64,000 nt of DNA from positions 2,046,001-2,110,000 of the forward strand of contig OY762289.1 of the NCBI GenBank assembly GCA_963665495.1, in the 5' to 3' direction. The notes under the pieces are model-generated. The model was not told the origin of the DNA and did not search any database. It saw nothing but the letters and a program-made list of their open reading frames with translations. The position numbers were made by a program, and so were the translations under genes. The DNA is from G963665495 sp963665495 (GTDB lineage: Bacteria; Desulfobacterota; Desulfovibrionia; Desulfovibrionales; Desulfovibrionaceae). This document shows positions 45,701 to 53,567 of the stretch, in pieces. How positions within the stretch are numbered: the first letter of the stretch is position 1; each line of letters begins with the position of its first letter.

Positions 45701-46430
45701 ACTGAAGCTGATCCTGATGGCGGAAATTCCCAGCAACGCGATTTTATGCCGCCATTTCATCGATGAAGTGGACGGCTTCTCCATTGGTTCCAATGATATG
45801 ACGCAGATGGTGCTGGCCACGGACCGAGACAACTCCCGTCTGGGACACATTTATGACGAGGAGGATCCAGCGGTTGTCTGGGCCATTCTCTGCGCCATTT
45901 TCACCGGCCAGAAATTCGGCAAAAAAGTCGGATTCTGCGGCCAGGGCGTATCCAACAGCATTATTCTGCGCGGACTGGTCGCCATCGCCGGCATTGTTTC
46001 CGCTTCTGTTGTTCCAGATACGTACCACCAGACCAAGCTGGACATGGCCGAAGTGGAAAGCCACAACATCACCGTGGACAAACTCGGTGACTGGCTGCGC
46101 GAACAATTCCTGATCCGCTTGAAAAAAATCCTCAAAGAACACAACTACGAACACATCCTGCGGAAGTACGAAACCGCATCCGACCTGATGGAATGGTACG
46201 AAGGCGAACTGGCCCGGCTGCACGAACAGCTGCGCGAAAATCTGGAAACAAACCAGGAAGCCTTTTACCGCCAGGAAATGCAAAAATTCCGTAGTGCTTT
46301 CCACAAGCCCGTCATCTACGCTACCTGGAACTGGCAGCAGACTGTCGAAGACGCCCTGCATCAGGCCGGCTTCGCCAGCTATGAAGAACAGGCCAAGGCG
46401 CTTGCGGAACAACGGAAAAAAGTCTGGTAG
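42750..46430 (+). CDS. Large PEP synthase-like protein (PEP/pyruvate-binding)
   Basis: 1226 residues from the ATG eight bases after GGAGG; an ATG 24 bases upstream is weaker. A charged Lys/Glu tail (1-55) precedes the PPDK_N ATP-grasp domain with LVGGKNYN and VRSSAAGEDSRKKAFAGLQDTYLN. The phosphohistidine domain has GGDTSHAAITSRELGIPAIIG (His about 559). An extra charged helical segment of about 160 residues (about 690-850) interrupts the chain before the PEP-binding barrel, which has GFRGVSRDI, MAEIPSNAI, FSIGSNDMTQM and catalytic Cys in GFCGQGVSN. E. coli PpsA has about 790 residues, so the tail and insert are additions. Reaction: pyruvate and ATP to PEP. Confidence 0.85.
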   Translation: MANREKKSKAAETAETKMPPTELKEEQEQVENAPKTNDAETQQTPSLSPEDEHKEKIRNQFVLSGADIVSLGEEAEILVGGKNYNTAIISQVQGIRAPQFRAISSIAFHKLLDETKVNATLIRSIVDREYNRTNWSSAEVNKDSEFLQKFVRRLGIEVNEENKARGEQTLVRMRTFINNVVEGFATSPEGIDQLRKRSVLVQVAILSVDLPEDVAQEVRGAYLSICKEAASEDVPVAVRSSAAGEDSRKKAFAGLQDTYLNMVGENQVVRAYQWDCASAYNLRSMTYRREAILDAVARAESSGDDSIAQKAKEEWAIENTSLSVCLMRMINPVISGTAFSADTATGCRGTDRKDLVSIDASYGLGEAVVGGMVTPDKFYVFKRDDGTEVVIRFMGFKDKKIIYDHSGGTTTVPVPEHEAYQWSLSLAQAEEVAEGVRAISTAYSRMIMDTEFCIDAESRLWFVQARPETRWNDEFEKHPTKIYMRRKEVDPKAAKHAEVILAGNGASRGAGQGTVRFLRSALELNKINKGDILAAERTDPDMVPGMRIASAILADVGGDTSHAAITSRELGIPAIIGIQRVELLRNLDGQEITVDGSRGQVYRGLLPLVDVGGEIDTAALPATRTKVGLILADVGQALFLSRLRQVPDFEIGLLRAEFMLGNIGIHPLALEAYDSGTLEQVVKKKLGEHDSELTKILKEQMAAGIVTLELRLRDYVGQITGLTQKLETMTASESTRTTDEVLAIHREMRELESKLDDHVEISTHRLEDLKTSVSLEEHVAIVMGYREEADGLTGTDPDSLRRRSELKALAKEQAERLKDNQLIQTTLENIAQLRHKVAQATGMEYELEQLRSIPERIRSIIRSRGYRTGKEHYTQTLAQGLALFAMAFYGKDIIYRTTDFKSNEYRNLVGGSLFETHEDNPMLGFRGVSRDIHDWEIEAFKLARGIFGGKNLQIMLPFVRTLEEARSMKRYLSQVHKLESGQDGLKLILMAEIPSNAILCRHFIDEVDGFSIGSNDMTQMVLATDRDNSRLGHIYDEEDPAVVWAILCAIFTGQKFGKKVGFCGQGVSNSIILRGLVAIAGIVSASVVPDTYHQTKLDMAEVESHNITVDKLGDWLREQFLIRLKKILKEHNYEHILRKYETASDLMEWYEGELARLHEQLRENLETNQEAFYRQEMQKFRSAFHKPVIYATWNWQQTVEDALHQAGFASYEEQAKALAEQRKKVW

Positions 46431-46459
46431 CATCCTGTCAGGCAAAGAAAAACACATTC

Positions 46460-46490
46460 GGGCCCTTGCTGCAGCAGGGGCCTTTTTTTT
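46460..46490 (+). terminator. Intrinsic terminator of the PEP synthase-like gene
   Basis: GGCCCTTGCTG and CAGCAGGGGCC (one G-T pair) followed by eight T's, 30 bases after the stop. Confidence 0.9.
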
Positions 46491-46572
46491 ATTCCACAAA
46501 AAAGAAGAGGACCTTGCGATCCTCAACTTTTTTATGGGCGTTATGGAACATTCATGATCGGGCTGATGAAAA

Positions 46573-46652
46573 AAGGGGGCTGGGGAGAAGTGTTTTCACT
46601 TGGCAAGGAGTGTTCCAGGGCTCAACGCAAACCCTTGGCAATTCTCCCCAGC
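46573..46652 (-). terminator. Long branched terminator stem in the glpK 3' UTR
   Basis: Read leftward, GCTGGGGAGAA (46652-46642) pairs perfectly with TTCTCCCCAGC (46589-46579) and is followed by CCCC and a T run. The 52 bases inside contain two further small hairpins (CCAAGGG with CCCTGG; GTG-AAAA-CAC). An additional perfect hairpin GTGGAGC-TTT-GCTCCAC lies between it and the glpK stop. The layout is larger than a plain terminator. Confidence 0.65.
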
Positions 46653-46696
46653 GGTGCGTGGAGCAAAGCTCCACAGTTGGCATGCAAAGGGGGTAA

Positions 46697-48190
46697 TTAT
46701 TTCATAGCCATAGTGGCTTTGACGGCTTTCTGCCAGCCTTCATACAACTTTGCGGCTTCGGTTGCCTCCATTTTGGGGCTGAACTGACGGTCAACACCCC
46801 AATTTTTGGCGATGTCTTCTTTATCCGTCCAGAATCCGACTGCCAGGCCGGCAAGGTACGCTGCTCCCATGGCCGTGGTTTCAATGCACAACGGGCGTTC
46901 AACCGGCACGCCGAGCAAGTCGGACTGAATCTGCAGCAACAGCGTGTTGGCAACCGCGCCGCCGTCGACGCGCAGTTTTTCGAGTTTAATGCCGGAGTCG
47001 GCTTCCATGGCGGAAAGAACGTCTTTGGTCTGGTAGCACAAGGACTCCAGAGTAGCGCGAACAAAATGCTCCTTGGTGGTACCGCGAGTCAGGCCGAAGA
47101 AAGCGCCGCGGACTTCGCTGTCCCAATAGGGTGCGCCCAGACCGACAAAAGCAGGAACCATGTACACGCCTTCGGAACTCTGCACGCGGGTTGCGTACAG
47201 TTCGCTGTCCTTGGCGTCACGGAACATCCGCAGTCCGTCCCGCAGCCATTGGATGGCGGAACCGGCCACAAAGATGGAGCCTTCGAGGGCGTATTCGATC
47301 TTTCCGTTGACACCCCAGGCAATGGTGGTCAGCAGACCGTTCTTGGAGGCCACGGCTTTTTCACCGGTGTTCATGAGCATGAAGCAGCCGGTACCGTAAG
47401 TGTTCTTGGCCATTCCTTCGCTGAAACAGGCCTGCCCGAACAGTGCTGCCTGCTGGTCGCCCGCCATGCCGGAGATGGGCAGTTCCAGGCCCTGGAAGGC
47501 TTCTTTCGCCGTGTTGCCGTACACTTCGGAGGAAGGACGTACTTCCGGCAGCATTGATTTGGGAACGGTCAACATTTCGAGCAGTTCATCGTCCCATTTA
47601 AGTTCGTGGATATTGTACATCAACGTCCGGGAAGCGTTGGTGTAATCCGTAACGTGCACTTTGCCGCCGGTAAGCTTCCAGACCAGCCAGGAATCAATGG
47701 TTCCAAACAGCAGATCACCCTTTTCAGCCTTTTCGCGGGCGCCTTCGACGTTGTCCAGAATCCATTTGACTTTGGTGCCGGAGAAGTAGGCATCGATCAG
47801 CAAGCCGGTTTTCTCCCGGACTTTGTCGTTGAGGCCCTTGGCTTTGAGTGCGTCACAAATTTCCATGGTCTGACGGGACTGCCAGACAATGGCGTTGTAA
47901 ACGGGCTTTCCGGTGTTTTTGTCCCAGACAACAGCGGTTTCACGCTGATTGGTGATACCGATGGCGGCAATGGCATCCGCACTTACGGCTTCATGCGCAA
48001 GGGCTTCGGCCACAACTGCCTGAACCGAGGACCAGATTTCCATTGCATCGTGCTCGACCCAGCCCGGCTTAGGAAAGTACTGCGTAAACTCTTTTTGGGT
48101 AACGGTGACGATCTCACCCGCTTTATTGAACACAATGGCGCGAGAACTGGTGGTTCCCTGGTCGATTGCCAATACGTACTGCTTGCTCAT
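46697..48190 (-). CDS. glpK: Glycerol kinase
   Basis: 497 residues, the usual length. FGGY-kinase marks are YVLAIDQGTTSSRAIVF at the N-terminus, ITNQRETAVVWDKNTGKPVYNAIVWQSRQT, DSWLVWKLTGG, GMAGDQQAALFGQ, and the phosphate-loop region TYGTGCFMLMNTG. It phosphorylates glycerol to glycerol 3-phosphate in the cytosol. It follows glpF by 57 bases, so the two are one transcript, and feeds GlpD encoded upstream. Confidence 0.98.
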   Translation of the reverse strand: MSKQYVLAIDQGTTSSRAIVFNKAGEIVTVTQKEFTQYFPKPGWVEHDAMEIWSSVQAVVAEALAHEAVSADAIAAIGITNQRETAVVWDKNTGKPVYNAIVWQSRQTMEICDALKAKGLNDKVREKTGLLIDAYFSGTKVKWILDNVEGAREKAEKGDLLFGTIDSWLVWKLTGGKVHVTDYTNASRTLMYNIHELKWDDELLEMLTVPKSMLPEVRPSSEVYGNTAKEAFQGLELPISGMAGDQQAALFGQACFSEGMAKNTYGTGCFMLMNTGEKAVASKNGLLTTIAWGVNGKIEYALEGSIFVAGSAIQWLRDGLRMFRDAKDSELYATRVQSSEGVYMVPAFVGLGAPYWDSEVRGAFFGLTRGTTKEHFVRATLESLCYQTKDVLSAMEADSGIKLEKLRVDGGAVANTLLLQIQSDLLGVPVERPLCIETTAMGAAYLAGLAVGFWTDKEDIAKNWGVDRQFSPKMEATEAAKLYEGWQKAVKATMAMK

Positions 48191-48247
48191 GTTTTCCTCC
48201 TGGTTGAACGCCTTTCAGATCAGCAATTAGTTATTTCTGATATCTTA

Positions 48248-48955
48248 TTAACCAGCTAATGCCTTGTACAGCAAGGCTCCGAAAATACCGCCGCAAATCG
48301 GAGCAACAATGGGAATCCAGGAATAACCCCAGTCACTGCCGCCTTTGCCGGGGATAGGCAGTATGGCATGCGCGATACGGGGGCCCAGGTCACGGGCAGG
48401 GTTGATGGCGTATCCGGTAGGACCACCAAGGGAAAGACCGATTGCAACAATGTAAAAACCGACGATGAGGGGATTCAGGCCTTTGCTGAATTCATTGGCG
48501 CCCAGGCCCAAAAGACCGAACAACAAGGCAGCCGTGCCGATGAACTCGCAGAGGAAGTTGGCAAATACGTTGGGAATGGCAGGACCTGTACAAAAAATGC
48601 CCAATTTGAAGCCCTGACTTTCAGTTACTTTCCAGTGAGGCAGGTAAGTCAAGTAACAAATGACGGCACCGAGAAAAGCGCCGATCATCTGTCCGGCAAT
48701 ATACACCGGCACATTGGCCCAGGGGAAGGCGCCTGCTGCAGCCAGACCGATGGTCACGGCAGGGTTGATATGGGCGCCGGAAAATTTGCCCGTCACATAC
48801 ACGGCAAAGGCGACTGCGAAACCCCACCCGAGGGTGATGACAATCCAACCGCTGTTTTGCCCTTTTGATTTTTCCAGCAGAACGTTTGCACAAACGCCAC
48901 AACCGAACAGCGTCAAGATCATGGTACCAACCAATTCACTTAGAAAAACACTCAT
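48248..48955 (-). CDS. glpF: Glycerol facilitator, aquaglyceroporin
   Basis: 235 residues, six membrane segments and two half-helices carrying GAHINPAVTIG and GYAINPARDLGPR, the paired NPA motifs of aquaporins; the Arg after the second NPA and the Asp of NPARD are typical of glycerol-permeable channels. GGGAGAG precedes the ATG by four bases. It heads the glpF-glpK transcript, whose control region holds GlpR-type operators. Confidence 0.97.
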   Translation of the reverse strand: MSVFLSELVGTMILTLFGCGVCANVLLEKSKGQNSGWIVITLGWGFAVAFAVYVTGKFSGAHINPAVTIGLAAAGAFPWANVPVYIAGQMIGAFLGAVICYLTYLPHWKVTESQGFKLGIFCTGPAIPNVFANFLCEFIGTAALLFGLLGLGANEFSKGLNPLIVGFYIVAIGLSLGGPTGYAINPARDLGPRIAHAILPIPGKGGSDWGYSWIPIVAPICGGIFGALLYKALAG

Positions 48956-48997
48956 ACCGCTCTCCCATTACGCAACGAGTTGAAGCCCAATCCATTT

Positions 48998-49015
48998 CCA
49001 TTCGAAAATGAACCA
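48998..49015. promoter_or_regulatory. Weaker GlpR-type site upstream of glpF
   Basis: TTC-GAAAAT-GAA at 49001-49012 keeps the TTC-N6-GAA core of the GlpR operator, but the outer bases do not match. It lies about 45 bases before the glpF start. Confidence 0.4.
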
Positions 49016-49101
49016 AAAAAGAAAACAATACGCCCAACTTAGTAACACAAAACAAACTCAAATGGCATTATTCTGTAATATTCGAAAAAAATCAAGTAAA
49101 A

Positions 49102-49119
49102 ATGTTCACAAAAGAACAT
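49102..49119. promoter_or_regulatory. GlpR-type operator upstream of glpF
   Basis: ATGTTC-ACAAAA-GAACAT is a perfect 6+6 inverted repeat whose arms and spacing equal the E. coli GlpR consensus (ATGTTCG...CGAACAT). It is about 147 bases upstream of glpF, so it may act with the nearer site. Confidence 0.65.
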
Positions 49120-49282
49120 TAATAGAGCATTTTGGTTTCTTAATACGCCATATTGGTCATTTTGGCATATACTTACTACACAAAAAGACAAAAATGAAAA
49201 AACAGATCTCAACTGTCCTTTGCAACACTGCATCCGGCTGAAAACAGCTCTATTTACAAAACTTCAACCAACCCAAAAAATA

Positions 49283-49317
49283 ACGCCGCCGAGCCCGGAA
49301 TCCGGCCTTGGCGGCGT
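49283..49317 (-). terminator. Intrinsic terminator of glpD
   Basis: Read leftward, ACGCCGCC pairs with GGCGGCGT around an inner GGCC/GGGC-containing loop, followed by TTATTTTTT. It lies 30 bases after the glpD stop. Confidence 0.85.
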
Positions 49318-49347
49318 ATTTTCAGCAAGTTCAACATAGAAATAACG

Positions 49348-50913
49348 TTACGCGACAATGTATTTTGCTGCCAACGTCTCGAACGCTGCTACCTGTTCTT
49401 CCTGCCACTTTTCGTCTTTGTCCAGTTCCTTAGCCATAATTGCAGCCACTTTCGGCGCACATTCTTTCGCAGCTTTGGCGTCCAGAATCAGGGAACGGGT
49501 CCTCCGTGCCAGGACATCGGAAACGGATTGAGCCATTTCCTGACGGACGGCCCAGAGCACTTCCAGTCCCGTATACGGCAGTCCTTCGTGCAGTTGTGTC
49601 TCCAGTTCAGGCTGTTCTTCGGCAAGTGCTTTGATTTCGCCCGCTTCGCTACCGTAGACATGCCAGTGGTCGAAATGATTGAAGGTTTCCGTATAACCAT
49701 GCAGCTTGAGATGTTTGGTTGGAGACGGACGGAAGGTAAGTCCGCCCATGGCGACGGCATTGTTGACTGCGTCTTCGCCCATGTGGCGGTAGGTGGTCCA
49801 CTTGCCGCCGGCTATGGTTAGCAGTTTGTTGGGAGACACCGTAAGGAAATGATCGCGGGAAAGTTTCGAGGTCTGCCCGGCGCTGCCGCCTGCAGCAATC
49901 AGCGGCCTGATACCGCAGAACACGCTGCGCACGTCCGAATGCTTGGGCGGACGCGTCAGATAGCGGGCGGAATGTTCAATCAGAAAATCCACTTCTTCCT
50001 TAAATGCCTGCGGCTCCATGCTCACGGCATCAATGGGAGTATCCGTGGTGCCCACAACCACTTTGCCGTGCCAGGGAACAAAAAAGATCACGCGGCCGTC
50101 GTCCGTCTTGGGGACCATCAAACCTGTCTGACCGCCAAGATACTCCTGGTCAATCACCAGATGGATGCCCTGGCTCGGGGCGATGAGCTTCTTGTGTTCC
50201 GGATTGTCCAGATTCATCATGCCGTCGGCGAAAATTCCGGTGGCGTTGATGACGGCTTTGGCCTGCAGTTCGTATGTCTTGCCGCTCAAGGTATCTTCTG
50301 CCACAACGCCGCAAACATAGCCCGGAGCATTTTTGAGCAGATTGGTCACTTTGACGTAATTGACAGGCACTCCACCCAGATCGGACATGGTTTTTGCCAG
50401 TGTCAGGGCAAGGCGCGCATCGTCAAACTGTCCGTCATGATATGTGACGCCGCCCTTGAGATTATCCTGCAACACGCCGGGAATCTCCCGGACGACTGAT
50501 TTTTTGGAAAGAATCTGCGACGGGCCGAAACTCAGCTTTCGGGCCAGCAGATCGTATAGCTTGAGACCGGTACCGTAGTACGGCAGTCCCCAGAATTTGT
50601 AATCAGGCACGACAAATTTCTGGTTATAGCACAGATGCGGAGCGTTCTGACGCAAAATACCGCGTTCACGCAAGGCTTCCGTCACCAAAGAAATGTTGCC
50701 CTGTGCCAGATACCTGACGCCGCCATGCACCATTTTGGTGCTGCGGCTGGAGGTTGCTTCGGCAAAATCGCTCTGCTCGAGCAGCAGCACCGAGTACCCC
50801 CGAGCTGCGGCATCAACGCCACAACCGAGACCAGTAGCGCCCCCACCGATAATAATGATGTCCCAGGTGCGGACGCCCTCTGCCATCTTTTGCACGCAAT
50901 CCGAACGCTTCAT
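49348..50913 (-). CDS. glpD: Glycerol-3-phosphate dehydrogenase (FAD)
   Basis: 521 residues from the ATG preceded by AGGGAGAA. The FAD-binding Rossmann motif is IIIGGGATGLGCGVDAAARGYSVLLLEQ, followed by ATSSRSTKMVHGGVRYL typical of GlpD; the C-terminal part has GGKWTTYRHMGEDAVN and a helical domain ending in EEQVAAFETLAAKYIVA. It is a membrane-peripheral enzyme passing electrons from glycerol 3-phosphate to quinone and giving DHAP. GlpR-type sites lie upstream. It is a single gene between two terminators/control regions. Confidence 0.96.
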   Translation of the reverse strand: MKRSDCVQKMAEGVRTWDIIIIGGGATGLGCGVDAAARGYSVLLLEQSDFAEATSSRSTKMVHGGVRYLAQGNISLVTEALRERGILRQNAPHLCYNQKFVVPDYKFWGLPYYGTGLKLYDLLARKLSFGPSQILSKKSVVREIPGVLQDNLKGGVTYHDGQFDDARLALTLAKTMSDLGGVPVNYVKVTNLLKNAPGYVCGVVAEDTLSGKTYELQAKAVINATGIFADGMMNLDNPEHKKLIAPSQGIHLVIDQEYLGGQTGLMVPKTDDGRVIFFVPWHGKVVVGTTDTPIDAVSMEPQAFKEEVDFLIEHSARYLTRPPKHSDVRSVFCGIRPLIAAGGSAGQTSKLSRDHFLTVSPNKLLTIAGGKWTTYRHMGEDAVNNAVAMGGLTFRPSPTKHLKLHGYTETFNHFDHWHVYGSEAGEIKALAEEQPELETQLHEGLPYTGLEVLWAVRQEMAQSVSDVLARRTRSLILDAKAAKECAPKVAAIMAKELDKDEKWQEEQVAAFETLAAKYIVA

Positions 50914-51305
50914 CGGGTTCTCCCTTTCGATTTCGACCAAAACCGGCCGAAAAGCTTCATGACCTACCTATCTAGGTGCGCTAATGCGGGCCATAATTCG
51001 TTTTAGCCCATTATACGACATTTATTGCGAAAGAGAATACGCTTTTTTTTATTTTATGCCAAGAAAAAATGTTCGAAAGTGAAAATTTTTTATCTAAAAC
51101 GAACATCTACTTCCTAGAAACCAACAATTTCTAGCAATATCCCTTTTTTTATTTTCTTTTTACTCTCAGAGTTGACGTTCGTTCAAATGCATGGAAAAAT
51201 TTAGAACATTTTTAAGCAAAATTGTTTTTTTACGCTCATGCCATCGGATATATAAATGGCAGGCCTTTTTTCGAAGCATATAAGCTGATCAAAAGGAGCC
51301 TTTTT
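50914..51305. other. Divergent glpD-glpR control region
   Basis: 392 bases of AT-rich sequence with promoters for glpD and glpR and two tandem GlpR-type sites. No other gene is seen. Confidence 0.6.
51069..51106. promoter_or_regulatory. Two tandem GlpR-type operators between glpD and glpR
   Basis: ATGTTC-GAAAGT-GAAAAT (51069-51086) and TTTATC-TAAAAC-GAACAT (51089-51106) each keep one perfect half-site and the six-base spacer of the GlpR operator. Their start points are exactly 20 bases apart, about two helical turns, so they could be bound side by side. Confidence 0.6.
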
Positions 51306-52148
51306 GTGAGTAGTATCCCCAAAAAAAAGAAACGTCGTGGAGCCGAATGCAACATGGATTCTTTGTCGAAACGCCAGCGGGACATAATTACGCTGGTTAA
51401 TGAGCGGGGCTTCGCCCCCATTGAAACTCTTGCCCAACATTTTGAAGTGACGCCGCAGACCATCCGGCGCGACATTACCTTTCTGAGTGGCTGCGACCTG
51501 CTGCAACGTTATCACGGCGGTGTCGGCAAATCTTCCAGCGTGGAAAACGTAGACTATACGGCTCGGAAGAATATCCTGCACCTGGAAAAACAACGTATTG
51601 GCAGCATGGTCGCCAAACTCATACCCGATGCGGCGTCCTTGTTCATTAACATCGGCACAACCACTGAAGAAGTCGCCAAAGCTCTGGCCGACCACAAAGG
51701 CTTGCGGGTCATTACCAATAATCTCAACGTGGCCCTGATCATGAGCAACAGCAAAGACTGCAATGTCATCATAGCCGGCGGCATGGTCCGGCACAGGGAC
51801 AAGGGAATCACCGGTGAAGCCACTGTGGAATTCATCCGCCAGTTTAAGGTGGACTACGGCATCATCGGCGTTTCAGGCATAGATGAGGACGGCACGCTTC
51901 TGGACTACGACTACCACGAAGTCCGCGTCGCCCGTGAAATTATCGACAATTCCCGCAACGTGTACCTGGTAACGGACCACAGCAAGTTCAACCGAAACGC
52001 CATGGTGCGTATAGCCGATCTTTCGGAAATTCATGCGCTTTTCACGGACAAGACTCCTCCTCTCTCTTTTCGCAACATGCTAAAAAGTAAAGACGTCGAA
52101 CTTTACGTAACAGAACTGGAGGAGCAGAAAAAAGCAGAATGCGCTTAA
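51306..52148 (+). CDS. glpR: DeoR-family regulator GlpR
   Basis: 280 residues from the GTG six bases after AAGGAG; an internal ATG (MDSLSKRQR) 48 bases later is the usual family start. The DeoR helix-turn-helix is RQRDIITLVNERGFAPIETLAQHFEVTPQTIRRDITFL, then GDLL-like CDLLQRYHGGV, and the sugar-phosphate domain with FINIGTTTEEVAKAL, VITNNLNVA, IAGGMVR and TDHSKF. GlpR is released from its operators by glycerol 3-phosphate. Divergent from glpD, with matching operators in both glp control regions. Confidence 0.93.
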   Translation: MSSIPKKKKRRGAECNMDSLSKRQRDIITLVNERGFAPIETLAQHFEVTPQTIRRDITFLSGCDLLQRYHGGVGKSSSVENVDYTARKNILHLEKQRIGSMVAKLIPDAASLFINIGTTTEEVAKALADHKGLRVITNNLNVALIMSNSKDCNVIIAGGMVRHRDKGITGEATVEFIRQFKVDYGIIGVSGIDEDGTLLDYDYHEVRVAREIIDNSRNVYLVTDHSKFNRNAMVRIADLSEIHALFTDKTPPLSFRNMLKSKDVELYVTELEEQKKAECA

Positions 52149-52464
52149 TACCTTCTTTCAGCTTTTTCATTTTCGTTATCGGGGGCGCATAACTTATTAA
52201 CGAAAGTGCCACAGTCGCAGCGACGCTGTCGCGATGCTTCCTGCCCGCTTATTCTTGACACCAGCCTATACAGCAGGTAATGCCTTTTACGCATCGGATT
52301 GAACCGAGTGACGTTCGAACCTGTCGGACTCATTGCGGATTCGCGCGCACTCCAATACGTGTCATCAATGCGGCCCGACTCCTTCTCTTTTACTGACAGT
52401 GGGCCTTTGCGGCGCGTAGGTCTGTTTTTAGCCTTGCACCATCAGTATTTGAGGAGGAAGTATC
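52149..52464. other. Spacer between glpR and the TRAP operon
   Basis: 316 bases. TTTCGTTA (52171-52178) and TAACGAAA (52198-52205) can pair after the glpR stop, without a T run. A perfect TTGACA at 52255-52260 could be the -35 of the TRAP promoter, but its -10 is poor. Nothing else was recognised. Confidence 0.4.
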
Positions 52465-53490
52465 ATGCATCGTTTCAGCCGTATTCTTTGTACCTTTTTT
52501 CTCAGTGTTTTCACCGCACTTTTGATCATCCCACAATGCGTATTTGCGGACGATACAGTAACCCTTACGTACAGTAACTTCTTTCCCCCAACCCACGTAC
52601 AGTCCAAAATGGCTGAAGAGTGGATTAAAGAAGTGGAAAAAAGGACCAATGGCAAGGTAAAAATCGACTATTTTCCGGGGAACACATTAACCTCGGCCAA
52701 ACAATGCTATGACGGAGTTGTTCAGGGAATCTCCGACATAGGTATGTCAGCTCTGGCCTATTCCAAAGGGCGCTTTCCCGTCATGGCTGTTGTTGATCTG
52801 CCGCTGGGGTATAAGACTGGTGTCGCCGCTTCCAACGTGGCGAACAAGGTCTACGAAAAATTCAAACCAGCCGAACTGGATGACGTGGAAGTCATGTATT
52901 TTCACGCCCACGGCCCCGGCGTACTCAATACGCGCGGAAAACCCGTACGCAAGCTTGAAGACATGAAAGGCCTGAAGCTGCGCGCTACCGGCAACAGCGC
53001 TCAGGTTGTCAAAGCCCTGGGCGGCACTCCTGTGGCCATGTCCATGCCCGACTCCTACCAGAGCATTCAAAAAGGCATCGTTGACGGCGGCATCTATCCC
53101 ATGGAGACGAACAAAGGCTGGAACATGGCCGAGGTTGTGGACTACTGCACGCTTTCCTACCCTGCCGGATATACCACCACCTTTTTCGTCGTCATGAACA
53201 AAGATCGCTGGAACGCACTGCCCAAGGACGTTCAGGACACCATCCGCCAGGTCAACAAGGAATGGATCGGCAAACACGGGCAGGCCTGGGACCATAGTGA
53301 CGAAGTGGGCAGGGAATTCTTTCTCGAACAGAAAAACGAGCTTATCGAACTGGATCCTGCGGAAAGCAAACGCTGGAAAGACGCCATGCAGCCCATCATG
53401 GATGATTACGTAAAACAGATGAACGACAAAAAGCTCAACGGCGACGAAATTCTGAGCTTTACCAAGGAAACGCTTGCCGGCGAGCAATAA
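52465..53490 (+). CDS. TRAP transporter solute-binding protein DctP family
   Basis: 341 residues; GAGGAGG precedes the ATG. Signal peptide to about residue 28 (VFA). DctP marks: LTYSNFFPPTHVQSKMAEEWIKEVEKRTNGKVKIDYFPG, and GLKLRATGNSAQVVKALGGTPVAMSMPDSYQSIQKGIVDG, where the Arg of LRATGN binds the carboxylate of the ligand. It captures an organic acid in the periplasm for the DctQM permease downstream. C4-dicarboxylate is the default guess; the ligand is not fixed by sequence. Confidence 0.93.
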   Translation: MHRFSRILCTFFLSVFTALLIIPQCVFADDTVTLTYSNFFPPTHVQSKMAEEWIKEVEKRTNGKVKIDYFPGNTLTSAKQCYDGVVQGISDIGMSALAYSKGRFPVMAVVDLPLGYKTGVAASNVANKVYEKFKPAELDDVEVMYFHAHGPGVLNTRGKPVRKLEDMKGLKLRATGNSAQVVKALGGTPVAMSMPDSYQSIQKGIVDGGIYPMETNKGWNMAEVVDYCTLSYPAGYTTTFFVVMNKDRWNALPKDVQDTIRQVNKEWIGKHGQAWDHSDEVGREFFLEQKNELIELDPAESKRWKDAMQPIMDDYVKQMNDKKLNGDEILSFTKETLAGEQ

Positions 53491-53514
53491 CCGACGCAAA
53501 CAGCACGTATAGAT

Positions 53515-53543
53515 AAGGCGGGCGTAGGCAGCCCGCCTTTTTT
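53515..53543 (+). terminator. Terminator/attenuator inside the TRAP operon
   Basis: AAGGCGGGC and GCCCGCCTT form a perfect 9-bp stem with a seven-base loop and a T run, between dctP- and dctQ-type genes. Partial read-through would give more binding protein than permease. Confidence 0.85.
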
Positions 53544-53567
53544 GCTCTTTAGAATGGAAGACTTGCA

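Larger units (their letters stand above)
48956..49347. other. Control region of glpFK with the glpD terminator
   Basis: 392 bases. The left part, next to glpF, is AT-rich and carries the GlpR-type sites described separately; the right end carries the glpD terminator. No ORF of substance is present. Confidence 0.6.

Noticed and set aside
46466..46787. Rightward small frames after the PEP synthase-like gene
   Set aside because: They run through the terminator and the folded glpK 3' region and into antisense glpK; no domain is visible.
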